Positions 28,069 through 35,367 of a DNA stretch of 64,000 nt are shown piece after piece; position 1 is the stretch's first letter; every line of letters begins with the position of its first letter. The position numbers and the translations under genes are program-made. Under the pieces are notes generated by a model that was given only the letters and a program-made list of their open reading frames with translations, was not told the origin of the DNA and searched no databases. This stretch comes from Roseibacterium beibuensis (GTDB lineage Bacteria; Pseudomonadota; Alphaproteobacteria; Rhodobacterales; Rhodobacteraceae): the NCBI RefSeq assembly GCF_039542305.1, contig NZ_BAABHW010000001.1, positions 1,054,001-1,118,000 of the forward strand, given 5' to 3'.

Positions 28069-28776
28069 ATGGCGGATCGGATCGCAATCACGGGGGCGGC
28101 TGGTGGGATCGGGCGCGTCACGGCGAAAACCTTGCGCTCCGCCGGGTATGACCTGCTGTTGATCGACCGCCCCGGATCGGCGCTTGAGGATATGGCCACC
28201 CCGCTCGAATCGCCCATCTTTCCGCTCGAAGCGGACGGGGTCGAGGCCGCCCGCGCCGCCCTCGCCTCCGTCGAGGGGCCGATCTACGGGCTGGTGCACC
28301 TGGCGGGCACATTTACCCCGGACCGCGAACTTGCCGACACGCCCGGCGTGTGGGAGCGGACGATGGCCGACAACCTCGCGAATGCCTATGACTTCGCCAC
28401 CGCGATGGAAGACCGCCTGCCGCCCGGTCGCATGGGGCGCATGGTTTTCGCCTCCTCTGTCGCGTACCGGCGCGGGGCCAGGGATTACGTGGCCTACTCG
28501 GCGGCCAAGGCCGGGCTTGTCGGGATGACGCGCGCGCTGGCCCGCCGTCTGCGCCGCCGCGCGACCGTCAACGCCATCGCGCCGGGCGTCATCATGACGG
28601 ATATGTCGGTGCCCTTGGTGACCGAGTCCAAGGATCGCCTGCTCGCCGATATTCCCCTCGGTCGCTTCGGCGCCCCGGAAGAGGTCGCTCCCGCGATTCG
28701 GTTCCTGCTGGGATGGGAAGCTGGCTACATCACCGGCCAAACCCTCAATATCGACGGCGGAATGGCGATGAATTGA
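28069..28776 (+). CDS. Short-chain dehydrogenase/reductase
   Basis: An NAD(P)-dependent oxidoreductase of 235 residues. The cofactor motif TGAAGGIGR is at the N-terminus, the catalytic Ser in FASSVAYRRG, Tyr and Lys in YSAAK, and the C-terminal GYITGQTLNIDGG is typical. The substrate is unknown; FabG-like enzymes look similar. The ATG has AGAAGGAGA upstream. It is divergent from cobB and precedes bchE by 126 bases, with bchE under its own promoter sites. Confidence 0.88.
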   Translation: MADRIAITGAAGGIGRVTAKTLRSAGYDLLLIDRPGSALEDMATPLESPIFPLEADGVEAARAALASVEGPIYGLVHLAGTFTPDRELADTPGVWERTMADNLANAYDFATAMEDRLPPGRMGRMVFASSVAYRRGARDYVAYSAAKAGLVGMTRALARRLRRRATVNAIAPGVIMTDMSVPLVTESKDRLLADIPLGRFGAPEEVAPAIRFLLGWEAGYITGQTLNIDGGMAMN

Positions 28777-28795
28777 GGCGACAGCGCGCTCGCGC

Positions 28796-28809
28796 TTGAT
28801 TCATGTCAA
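28796..28809 (+). promoter_or_regulatory. FNR/FnrL-type box upstream of bchE
   Basis: TTGATTCATGTCAA fits TTGAY-N4-RTCAA, the FNR/FnrL pattern, with one deviation from the strict TTGAT-N4-ATCAA consensus. It lies about 100 bases before the bchE ATG. If the start site is near 28844, the box is centred at about -41, the position of an activating class II site. Confidence 0.65.
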
Positions 28810-28828
28810 TTCCTCCGACGCATCGATC

Positions 28829-28846
28829 TGTCAAGTTTGCCTGACA
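28829..28846 (+). promoter_or_regulatory. PpsR/CrtJ operator upstream of bchE
   Basis: TGTCAAGTTTGCCTGACA is an exact TGT-N12-ACA site, with a fully symmetric TGTCA-N8-TGACA core. This is the established binding motif of the aerobic photosynthesis repressor PpsR (CrtJ). It lies 20 bases after the FNR-type box and 57 bases before the bchE ATG, where the -10 region is expected. Confidence 0.75.
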
Positions 28847-28902
28847 ACTATCTGCGTGAACATTGACCGGCGCCTCTGGACCGCGCCGTGGAGGAACCGC
28901 CG

Positions 28903-30750
28903 ATGCGCATTGTCTTGATTCATCCGAACTATCACTCCGGCGGGGCCGAGATCGCGGGCAAGTGGTCGCCCGCTTGGGTCGCCTATCTTGCCGGCTTTCT
29001 GAAGTCGGGTGGATATACCGATATCCGGTTCATCGACGCGATGACCGATGACCTGACCGAAGATCAGCTCCGCGCCGAACTGGCCAAGGAAGACCACATC
29101 GACGTCATCGGCTGCACCGCCATGACGCCCTCGATCTACAAGGCCGAACGCGCGCTTGAGATCGCCAAGGAAATGCACCCCGAGGCCGTCTGCGTCCTTG
29201 GCGGCATCCACGGCACCTTCATGTACAACCAGGTGCTGAAGGAAGCCCCCTGGATCGACGCCGTGGTGCGCGGCGAGGGCGAAGCGGTCATGCTGAACCT
29301 TGTCGAATCCGTGCATGCCGGCCGCTGGCCCAACGATCGCGGCCAGATCAACGGCATCGCCTATCGCGAAGGCGAGAAGGTGATCGCGACCAAGCCGGAG
29401 CCGCCGATCAAGAATGTCGACTCGATCGTGGCCGACTGGTCGGTGCTGGACTGGCCGAAATACATCTACATCCCGCTGAACGTGCGCGTGGCCACGCCGA
29501 CCATGTCGCGCGGCTGCCCGTTCACCTGCTCTTTCTGCTCGCAGTGGAAATTCTGGCGCGACTACCGCGTGCGCGATCCCAAGCTGGTGGTCGACGAGAT
29601 CGAGCACCTGATGAAGGAGCACGATGTTGGCTTCTTCATCCTCGCCGACGAGGAGCCGACTATCAACAAGAAGGCCTTCGTCGCTTTCTGCCAGGAATTG
29701 ATCGACCGCGACCTCGGCATCCACTGGGGCATCAACACCCGCGTCTCCGACATCCTGCGCGATGAAGAGGATCTGCCCTTCTATCGCAAGGCCGGCCTGA
29801 TCCACATCTCGCTGGGGACCGAGGCGGCGGCACAGCTCAACCTCGACCTGTTCAACAAGGAAACCTCGGTCGCCGAGAACAAGAAGGCGATCCGGCTTCT
29901 GCGGGAAAACGGCATCGTCACCGAGGCCCAGTTCATCATGGGCATCGACAGCGAGACGCCGGAAACCATCAACGAAACTTACGAGATGGTCATGGACTGG
30001 GGCGCCGACATGGCGAACTGGTCGATGTTCACGCCCTGGCCCTATTCCGACCTCTACCGCGAGATGGAGGACCAGGTCGAAGTCTTCGACTTCGAGAAAT
30101 ACAACTTCGTGACACCGATCATGAAGCCCAAGAACATGGATCGGGGCGAGTTGCTGGACGCGGTGATGAACAACTATCGCCGGTTCTACATGCGCCGGTC
30201 GCTGTTCCACTACCCGTGGCAGAAGGACCCGCTGAAGCGCCGCTACCTGATGGGCTGTCTCAAGGCCTTCATCAAGAGTGCGCTGGAACGCAAGTTCTAT
30301 GACCTCGGCAAGTTCGGCTACTGGGGACCGCAGACCATCAAGAAGCTCAAGTGGAACTTCGACAGCACCAAGAAGCTGGAAGAAAAGGTCGATTTCGGCG
30401 ACGTGAACGCCTGGAAGGCGCGCACCAAGCGGAAGGAAGAAGAAGCCGAGGCGCGCATGAAGGCCGCCGAGGAAGGTCTGGGCCTGAGCAATGGCGCGGC
30501 CAAGGCCTCGGCCAATGGCGCGGTCAAGCAGCCCCTGTCCGAGGATGAGCGCGCCGAGGTGGTGGCCGATCTGCGGGCCCGCGAGAAAGCCCTGGCCGCG
30601 GCGGCCTGCGGCGGCGGCGGGGATCAGCAGATGTCCGAAGCGGAGATGGATGCGGCGCTGTCGCGGGTCCATGCCGCCACGACGAACCCGAGCCAGGTGG
30701 CCGGCAACCCGCAAATGGACGAAGAGGAACAGGCAGCGGCGCTGCGCTGA
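28903..30750 (+). CDS. bchE: Mg-protoporphyrin IX monomethyl ester anaerobic cyclase BchE
   Basis: B12-dependent radical SAM enzyme that forms ring E of bacteriochlorophyll with oxygen from water. The N-terminal cobalamin-binding-like Rossmann domain (MRIVLIHPNYHSGGAEIAG, to about residue 140) is followed by the radical SAM motif C205-x3-C209-x2-C212 (GCPFTCSFC). The length of 615 exceeds the usual 550-575 owing to an Ala/Glu-rich tail (about 500-615). ATG 28903 is chosen because GGAGG lies 8 bases upstream; a GTG 15 bases earlier is possible. The start resembles BchE closely (NYHSGGAEIAG), but other radical SAM proteins of this type exist. Confidence 0.88.
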   Translation: MRIVLIHPNYHSGGAEIAGKWSPAWVAYLAGFLKSGGYTDIRFIDAMTDDLTEDQLRAELAKEDHIDVIGCTAMTPSIYKAERALEIAKEMHPEAVCVLGGIHGTFMYNQVLKEAPWIDAVVRGEGEAVMLNLVESVHAGRWPNDRGQINGIAYREGEKVIATKPEPPIKNVDSIVADWSVLDWPKYIYIPLNVRVATPTMSRGCPFTCSFCSQWKFWRDYRVRDPKLVVDEIEHLMKEHDVGFFILADEEPTINKKAFVAFCQELIDRDLGIHWGINTRVSDILRDEEDLPFYRKAGLIHISLGTEAAAQLNLDLFNKETSVAENKKAIRLLRENGIVTEAQFIMGIDSETPETINETYEMVMDWGADMANWSMFTPWPYSDLYREMEDQVEVFDFEKYNFVTPIMKPKNMDRGELLDAVMNNYRRFYMRRSLFHYPWQKDPLKRRYLMGCLKAFIKSALERKFYDLGKFGYWGPQTIKKLKWNFDSTKKLEEKVDFGDVNAWKARTKRKEEEAEARMKAAEEGLGLSNGAAKASANGAVKQPLSEDERAEVVADLRAREKALAAAACGGGGDQQMSEAEMDAALSRVHAATTNPSQVAGNPQMDEEEQAAALR

Positions 30751-30774
30751 GACGCGGCACGCCTGACCCGTTGA

Positions 30775-30808
30775 AAAAAGGGGGGCGCCCGGCACTTGCC
30801 GGGCGCCC
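30775..30808 (-). terminator. Terminator between bchE and the adenosyltransferase gene
   Basis: A perfect 11-pair stem (GGGCGCCCGGC 30783-30793 with GCCGGGCGCCC 30798-30808) has loop ACTT. Read leftward it is followed by CC and a T run from AAAAAA at 30774-30779, so it mainly ends the leftward adenosyltransferase unit. It probably also slows rightward bchE transcription. Confidence 0.85.
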
Positions 30809-30826
30809 TGCCTTGTCAGAAGTCTC

Positions 30827-31393
30827 TTACGACGCCCAGACGTCGTCCTTGGTGCCATGCTCGTTCAGCGCGCGACTGACCACGAACAGGAAATCCGCAA
30901 GGCGGTTGAGATAGGCCTGAACCTCCGGGTTCACCGCCTCCACCTGCGAAAGCGCCACAACGCGGCGCTCGGCCCGGCGCACGACGGTTCGCGCCAGATG
31001 GGCGTAGGCCCCGGCGGCATTCACCCCGGTCGGCAGAACGAAACTCGTCAGCGGCGGCTGGCTTGCGTTCAGAGATTCCAGCAACCCTTCGATCCGCTCG
31101 GTGGGCGCGGATTTGAACCGCTGCGCCTCGTTGGCCTCTCCCGCCATGTGAAGATCGGTTCCGATATTCAGCAGATCGGTCTGGATTTCGCGCAGCCACC
31201 CGTCGAGGTCGCTGTCATCGCGTGCGGCGGTGCGCAGAACGCCGATCACGGCATTGGCCTCGTCGACGGTGCCGTAGGCTTCGATCCGCGGCGCGGATTT
31301 CAGCACGCGGCCCGTGCCGATATCCGTTTCGCCGGAGTCGCCCGTGCGGGTGACCACGAGGGTTGGAGCGGTCGATGGGGTCTCGGTGGTCAT
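30827..31393 (-). CDS. pduO: PduO-type corrinoid adenosyltransferase
   Basis: Adds the 5'-deoxyadenosyl group of ATP to cob(I)alamin or cob(I)yrinic acid diamide. The 188 residues carry VVTRTGDSGETDIG (ATP-binding N-terminus), RIEAYGTVDEANAVIG, RRAERRVVAL and YLNRLADFLFVVSR, all hallmarks of the PduO family rather than the unrelated CobA/CobO family. It is divergent from the cobQ pair, overlaps a possible 31-residue ORF upstream (ATGA) and ends at a strong terminator. Confidence 0.93.
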   Translation of the reverse strand: MTTETPSTAPTLVVTRTGDSGETDIGTGRVLKSAPRIEAYGTVDEANAVIGVLRTAARDDSDLDGWLREIQTDLLNIGTDLHMAGEANEAQRFKSAPTERIEGLLESLNASQPPLTSFVLPTGVNAAGAYAHLARTVVRRAERRVVALSQVEAVNPEVQAYLNRLADFLFVVSRALNEHGTKDDVWAS

Positions 31394-31485
31394 TTCGGAT
31401 TTTCCTTTTCGAGGTCAAAGCGCGGCAGGGTGTTGTGAAACAGATAGAACCACAGGCCGGCGTTGGAAACCCCGGTGCTCCGCAT
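31390..31485 (-). CDS. Possible 31-residue ORF coupled to the adenosyltransferase gene
   Basis: ATG 31485 opens a frame beginning MRSTGVSNAGLWFYLFHN and ending LEKENPK, whose TGA overlaps the next ATG (ATGA). The overlap and reasonable codon choice suggest translation, but no clear ribosome site is seen and the peptide is too short to classify. It could equally be an upstream leader ORF. Confidence 0.3.
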   Translation of the reverse strand: MRSTGVSNAGLWFYLFHNTLPRFDLEKENPK

Positions 31486-31574
31486 CGCCGCGCGGGCCGA
31501 CCGCCCGCGCCGCCGCTTGACAAGCTCTGCGCCACAGGCACATCACCCTGTGCCCAACCGTTCTGCGAGGTGCC

Positions 31575-33149
31575 ATGACTTACGACCTGCCGCCCGACGA
31601 TGCACCGCCGCCGATGCCCGACATCAACGTGCCCATTCTCGACCCCGCGCCGCCGCGACGGGCCCGGTCGCTGATGATCCAGGGCACCAGTTCGGACGTG
31701 GGCAAGAGCATGCTGGTCGCGGGCCTCTGCCGGGCTTATGCGCGCCGGGGCCTGACGGTCGCGCCCTTCAAGGCACAGAACATGTCGAACAACGCCGCCG
31801 TCGCGGCCGATGGCGATCTGCCGCCCGGACCGGACGGCACCGTGCCGCGCGGCGAGATCGGGCGCGCGCAGGCGTTGCAGGCGCGCGCGGCAGGACGGCC
31901 CGCCTCGATCCACATGAACCCGATCCTGTTGAAGCCGCAGGCCATGGTGGGCTCGCAGGTGGTGCTGCGGGGCCGCGCCCTCGGCAACTGGCCCGCGCGG
32001 CATTACCATAATCTCAAGCCAATGCTGATGCCCGCCGTGGTCGACAGCTACAACCGCACCGCGGCCGAGGCTGATCTTGTGCTGGTCGAAGGCGCCGGGG
32101 CCGCCACGGAAACGCATTTGCGACGCTCCGACATTGCGAACATGCGCTTTGCCGAGGCCGTCGATCTGCCCGTGGTCCTGCTGACCGACAATGACCGGGG
32201 CGGCGCGCTTGCCGCGATGGTCGGGAGTTGGATGCTCCACACCGAGGAGGAGCGCGCGCGGATCGTGGGCTATCTCGTGAACAAGTTCCGGGGCTATTTC
32301 TCGCTTTACGAACCGGCCTGCCAAACAATCACCGAGATGACTGGCTGGCCCTTCCTTGGCGTGGCGCGCTGGTTCGAGGGGGCGGCGCTTTTGCCCGCCG
32401 AGGACGCGCTGGCGCTCGAACGGCCGTCACGTTCTGCCGGGGGTGCCCTGAAAATCGCGGTGCCGCAGATCGACCGGGTGGCGAATTTCGACGATCTCGA
32501 CCCGCTTTCCTCCGAGCCGGGGGTGGACCTTGTCTGGGTGAAGCCGGGCCAGACGATCCCCGTGGATGCCGATGTCGTGCTTCTTCCGGGGTCCAAGACG
32601 ACGCGCCCGGCGCTGGAAGCGTTGCGCAAGCAGGGTTGGGATATCGACATCCTGTCCCATGTGCGGCGCGGCGGTCGGGTTGTCGGCATCTGCGCCGGGT
32701 TCCAGATGCTGGGCCGCGTTGTACGCGATCCCGCCGGGATCGAAGGCGCGCCGGGCGAGACGCCGGGCCTCGGCCTGCTGGATGTCGAGACCACGATCAC
32801 CGACGACAAGCGCCTGGTCGAGGTGGATGCCGTCGACACCGAAAGCGGGGCGCGCGTCACGGGCTACGAGATGCATATGGGCCGGACGGACGGCCCGGGC
32901 CTGTCGCGTCCCTGGCTGCGCCTCGATGGGCAGGACCAAGGCGCGGTGTCGCCTGATGGCCGCGTCATGGGGACCTATATCCACGGGATCTTCGGAACGG
33001 TCGAGTATCGCGGCCATTGGCTGGAGGCGATGGGCGGGCGGGCCTCGGGGCTCGATCACGAGGCGCAGATCGAAGCGACGCTCGATGCGCTGGCCGATCA
33101 ACTCGAAGACGACATGGATCTCGACGCGTTGCTGGCGCTCGCGCGATGA
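31575..33149 (+). CDS. cobQ: Cobyric acid synthase, copy 1 (diverged)
   Basis: CobQ amidates four carboxylates of adenosylcobyrinate a,c-diamide. In 524 residues: a 30-residue N-terminal extension, ATP loop GTSSDVGKS, FKAQNMSNNAAV, then an insertion of about 12 residues (DGDLPPGPDGTVPRGEIG region) splitting the normally invariant ADGGEIG motif. The glutaminase half has C373 in GICAGFQMLG and GTYIHGIFG. The motif around the conserved DxDRGG reads TDNDRGGALA. ATGA overlap with a second cobQ. One of the two genes must do the housekeeping step; which one is not clear from sequence. Confidence 0.88.
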   Translation: MTYDLPPDDAPPPMPDINVPILDPAPPRRARSLMIQGTSSDVGKSMLVAGLCRAYARRGLTVAPFKAQNMSNNAAVAADGDLPPGPDGTVPRGEIGRAQALQARAAGRPASIHMNPILLKPQAMVGSQVVLRGRALGNWPARHYHNLKPMLMPAVVDSYNRTAAEADLVLVEGAGAATETHLRRSDIANMRFAEAVDLPVVLLTDNDRGGALAAMVGSWMLHTEEERARIVGYLVNKFRGYFSLYEPACQTITEMTGWPFLGVARWFEGAALLPAEDALALERPSRSAGGALKIAVPQIDRVANFDDLDPLSSEPGVDLVWVKPGQTIPVDADVVLLPGSKTTRPALEALRKQGWDIDILSHVRRGGRVVGICAGFQMLGRVVRDPAGIEGAPGETPGLGLLDVETTITDDKRLVEVDAVDTESGARVTGYEMHMGRTDGPGLSRPWLRLDGQDQGAVSPDGRVMGTYIHGIFGTVEYRGHWLEAMGGRASGLDHEAQIEATLDALADQLEDDMDLDALLALAR

Positions 33150-34600
33150 CTGGTCGGCGGCTGATGGTGCTCGGCACCGGGTCGGACGTGGGCAAGAGCC
33201 TGCTGGTCGCGGGCCTCTGCCGCGCCTATGCGCGCAAGGGTCTGAGCGTGGCGCCGTTCAAGGCGCAGAACATGTCGAACAATGCTGCCGTGACCGCCGA
33301 TGGCGGAGAGATCGGGCGCGCCCAGGCCTTGCAGGCCCATGCCGCCGGGGTGCCGCTCAGCGTGCATATGAACCCCGTCCTTCTGAAACCCGAGACGGAT
33401 GTCGATGCGCAGGTGGTGGTGCAGGGCCGCGTCCTTGGCCGCTACTCCGCCAGCGCCTACCAGCGGTTGAAGCCCGAGTTGCGCGCGACCGTCCGCGACA
33501 GCCTCGACCGGCTGTCGGCGCAGCATGACCTCGTGCTGGTCGAGGGGGCGGGCTGCGCCGCGGAACGCTACCTGCGCCCGCAGGATATCTCGAACATGGG
33601 GCTGGCCGAAGCCGCCGATCTGCCCGCCGTTCTGCTGGGCGACGAGTCGCGCGGCGGGGTCACGGCAGCGGCCATCGGGCACCACCGCCTGTGGAGCGCC
33701 GAGGACCGCGCGCGCGTGCGTGGCGTGATCGTGAACAAGTTTCGCGGCGATCCGTCGATCTTTGCCCCAGCGGCGGCGGACATCCTGGCCGAGACCGGCT
33801 GGCCCGTCCTTGGCCTGCTGCGCTGGTCGCAAGCCGCCCGCGCGCTGCCCGAGGAGGATTCGCTTGGCTACGGGCGCAAGACGGGGGCAGGGGGCGGCTT
33901 TGTCATCGCCGTGCCCGAACTGTCGCGGATGGCGAATTTCGACGATCTGGACCCGCTGATCGCCGAGCCGGGTGTCGATCTGCGTTGGGTCAAACCCGGG
34001 CAAGCGATCCCCGGCGATGCCGACGTGGTCCTGCTCTTGGGGTCCAAGACCACGCGCCCCGCGCTTGAGGCCTTCCGGGCCGAGGGGTGGGACATCGACC
34101 TGCGCGCGCATCTGCGGCGTGGTGGCCGGGTGGCGGGGCTTTGCGCCGGGTACCAGATGCTGGGCCAGGTGGTGCGCGACCCGGACGGGATCGAGGGCGC
34201 GCCGGGCGATACCCCGGGCCTGGGCCTGCTGGAGATCGAGACCACGATCGCCGCCGAGAAACGGTTGGTCGAGGTCGAAGCGCAGGACAGCATCAGCGGC
34301 ACGCGCGTCACCGGCTACGAGATGCATATGGGCCGGACGGAGGGGCCGGGCCTGACCAAGCCATGGCTCAGGCTGGAGGGCCGGGATGAAGGCGCTGTGT
34401 CGGGCGATGGCCTCGTGTCAGGGTGCTACCTGCACGGGCTGTTCGCGTCGGACTCTTTCCGACAGCATTGGCTGACGCAAATGGGCGGGCAGGCCTCGGG
34501 CGCGGGGCATCGCGCGCGGCTCGATCAGGCGCTGGATGATTTCGCGGACGAGATCGCCGCCGATCTCGACCTCGACGCCTTGCTGGCCCTTGCGCGCTAG
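33146..34600 (+). CDS. cobQ: Cobyric acid synthase, copy 2 (diverged tandem paralogue)
   Basis: A second CobQ-like protein of 484 residues, paralogous to its upstream neighbour. ATP loop GTGSDVGKS and the canonical NMSNNAAVTADGGEIGRAQ are intact, without the insertion of copy 1. But the motif expected as D-x-D-R-G-G reads GDESRGGVTA, so an acidic residue is lost. The glutaminase has C333 in GLCAGYQMLG and GCYLHGLFA. It begins in the ATGA of copy 1. Both copies share the unusual GSKTTRPAL in place of GSK[SA]T-I-A-D-L, which supports a local duplication. Confidence 0.88.
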   Translation: MTGRRLMVLGTGSDVGKSLLVAGLCRAYARKGLSVAPFKAQNMSNNAAVTADGGEIGRAQALQAHAAGVPLSVHMNPVLLKPETDVDAQVVVQGRVLGRYSASAYQRLKPELRATVRDSLDRLSAQHDLVLVEGAGCAAERYLRPQDISNMGLAEAADLPAVLLGDESRGGVTAAAIGHHRLWSAEDRARVRGVIVNKFRGDPSIFAPAAADILAETGWPVLGLLRWSQAARALPEEDSLGYGRKTGAGGGFVIAVPELSRMANFDDLDPLIAEPGVDLRWVKPGQAIPGDADVVLLLGSKTTRPALEAFRAEGWDIDLRAHLRRGGRVAGLCAGYQMLGQVVRDPDGIEGAPGDTPGLGLLEIETTIAAEKRLVEVEAQDSISGTRVTGYEMHMGRTEGPGLTKPWLRLEGRDEGAVSGDGLVSGCYLHGLFASDSFRQHWLTQMGGQASGAGHRARLDQALDDFADEIAADLDLDALLALAR

Positions 34601-34625
34601 CGCGGCAGGCCTTGGCAAGGCGACG

Positions 34626-35147
34626 TCAATCGGACGCGGGGCCTTTGATCTGCAAGGGCAACCCCGCGACGACGAACTGCACCTCGTCCGCCACGACCGC
34701 CACGCGCTGGTTCAACCAGCCCTGCGCATCGCGGAACGCGCGGGCCAGCGCGTTTTCCGGCACGATGCCCATGCCCACCTCGTTGCTGACAAGGATCACC
34801 GGGCTGGTCTGGCGCGACAGGGTCTCGATCAGGGTCTTGGCTGCCGGTTCCCACTCCCGCCCATCCAGCATCAGGTTCGACAGCCAGAGCGTCATGCAAT
34901 CGACAAGCCTCGGGCCGCGGCCGTCGGTCTGATCCAGTACCTCGGCAAGGTTCACCGGCTCTTCGATCGTGGTCCAGCCGTCGCCGCGATCGGCGATATG
35001 GCGGTCGATCCGATCGCGCATCTCGTCGTCATAGACGCGGGAGGTGGCGATATAGATGCGCTCGCCCGGAAACGACCGTGTGCGGGCCTCGGCATGGCTG
35101 CTTTTGCCCGAGCGCGCGCCGCCGGTGACAAGGATGATCTGGCTCAA
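34626..35147 (-). CDS. cobU: Adenosylcobinamide kinase / guanylyltransferase CobU
   Basis: Bifunctional enzyme (CobP/CobU) that phosphorylates adenosylcobinamide and transfers GMP to it for nucleotide-loop assembly. The 173 residues start MSQIILVTGG with P-loop GGARSGKS (9-16), then SRVYDDEMRDRI and the family end VSNEVGMGIVPENALARAFRD and LNQ. The start is TTG 35147 with GGAGA 7 bases upstream; no ATG lies near the P-loop. The TTG overlaps the TGA of a possible small upstream ORF. It is convergent with cobQ copy 2. Confidence 0.93.
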   Translation of the reverse strand: MSQIILVTGGARSGKSSHAEARTRSFPGERIYIATSRVYDDEMRDRIDRHIADRGDGWTTIEEPVNLAEVLDQTDGRGPRLVDCMTLWLSNLMLDGREWEPAAKTLIETLSRQTSPVILVSNEVGMGIVPENALARAFRDAQGWLNQRVAVVADEVQFVVAGLPLQIKGPASD

Positions 35148-35338
35148 ATCGGTTTCTCCCCACTCGGTGGAACGCTGCGTCGGTGTTGTGTCGGAGATGC
35201 CATTCCTGCCACCCGACTCCAAGCCATGATTTTCTGAGATCCAAGGCTCTCCGGTCCAGCCTGTTGTGCCGTCTCTAACAGCCCTTGGAGGGCGCTGCTT
35301 GTGACCTGACGAAAGGCATTTATCACGCCGTCGGGCAA
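35144..35338 (-). CDS. Possible small ORF upstream of cobU
   Basis: A frame of up to 64 codons from TTG 35338 (an internal ATG is at 35227) ends in a TGA that overlaps the cobU TTG start. The stretch is lower in GC than its neighbours and lies between cobU and the DUF1289 gene. No domain, membrane segment or good ribosome site is seen. It may be an mRNA leader for cobU; I looked for a B12 riboswitch box here and found none. Confidence 0.25.
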   Translation of the reverse strand: MPDGVINAFRQVTSSALQGLLETAQQAGPESLGSQKIMAWSRVAGMASPTQHRRSVPPSGEKPI

Positions 35339-35367
35339 GCCGACGACATGGCGAAGGGTCGGACGGG

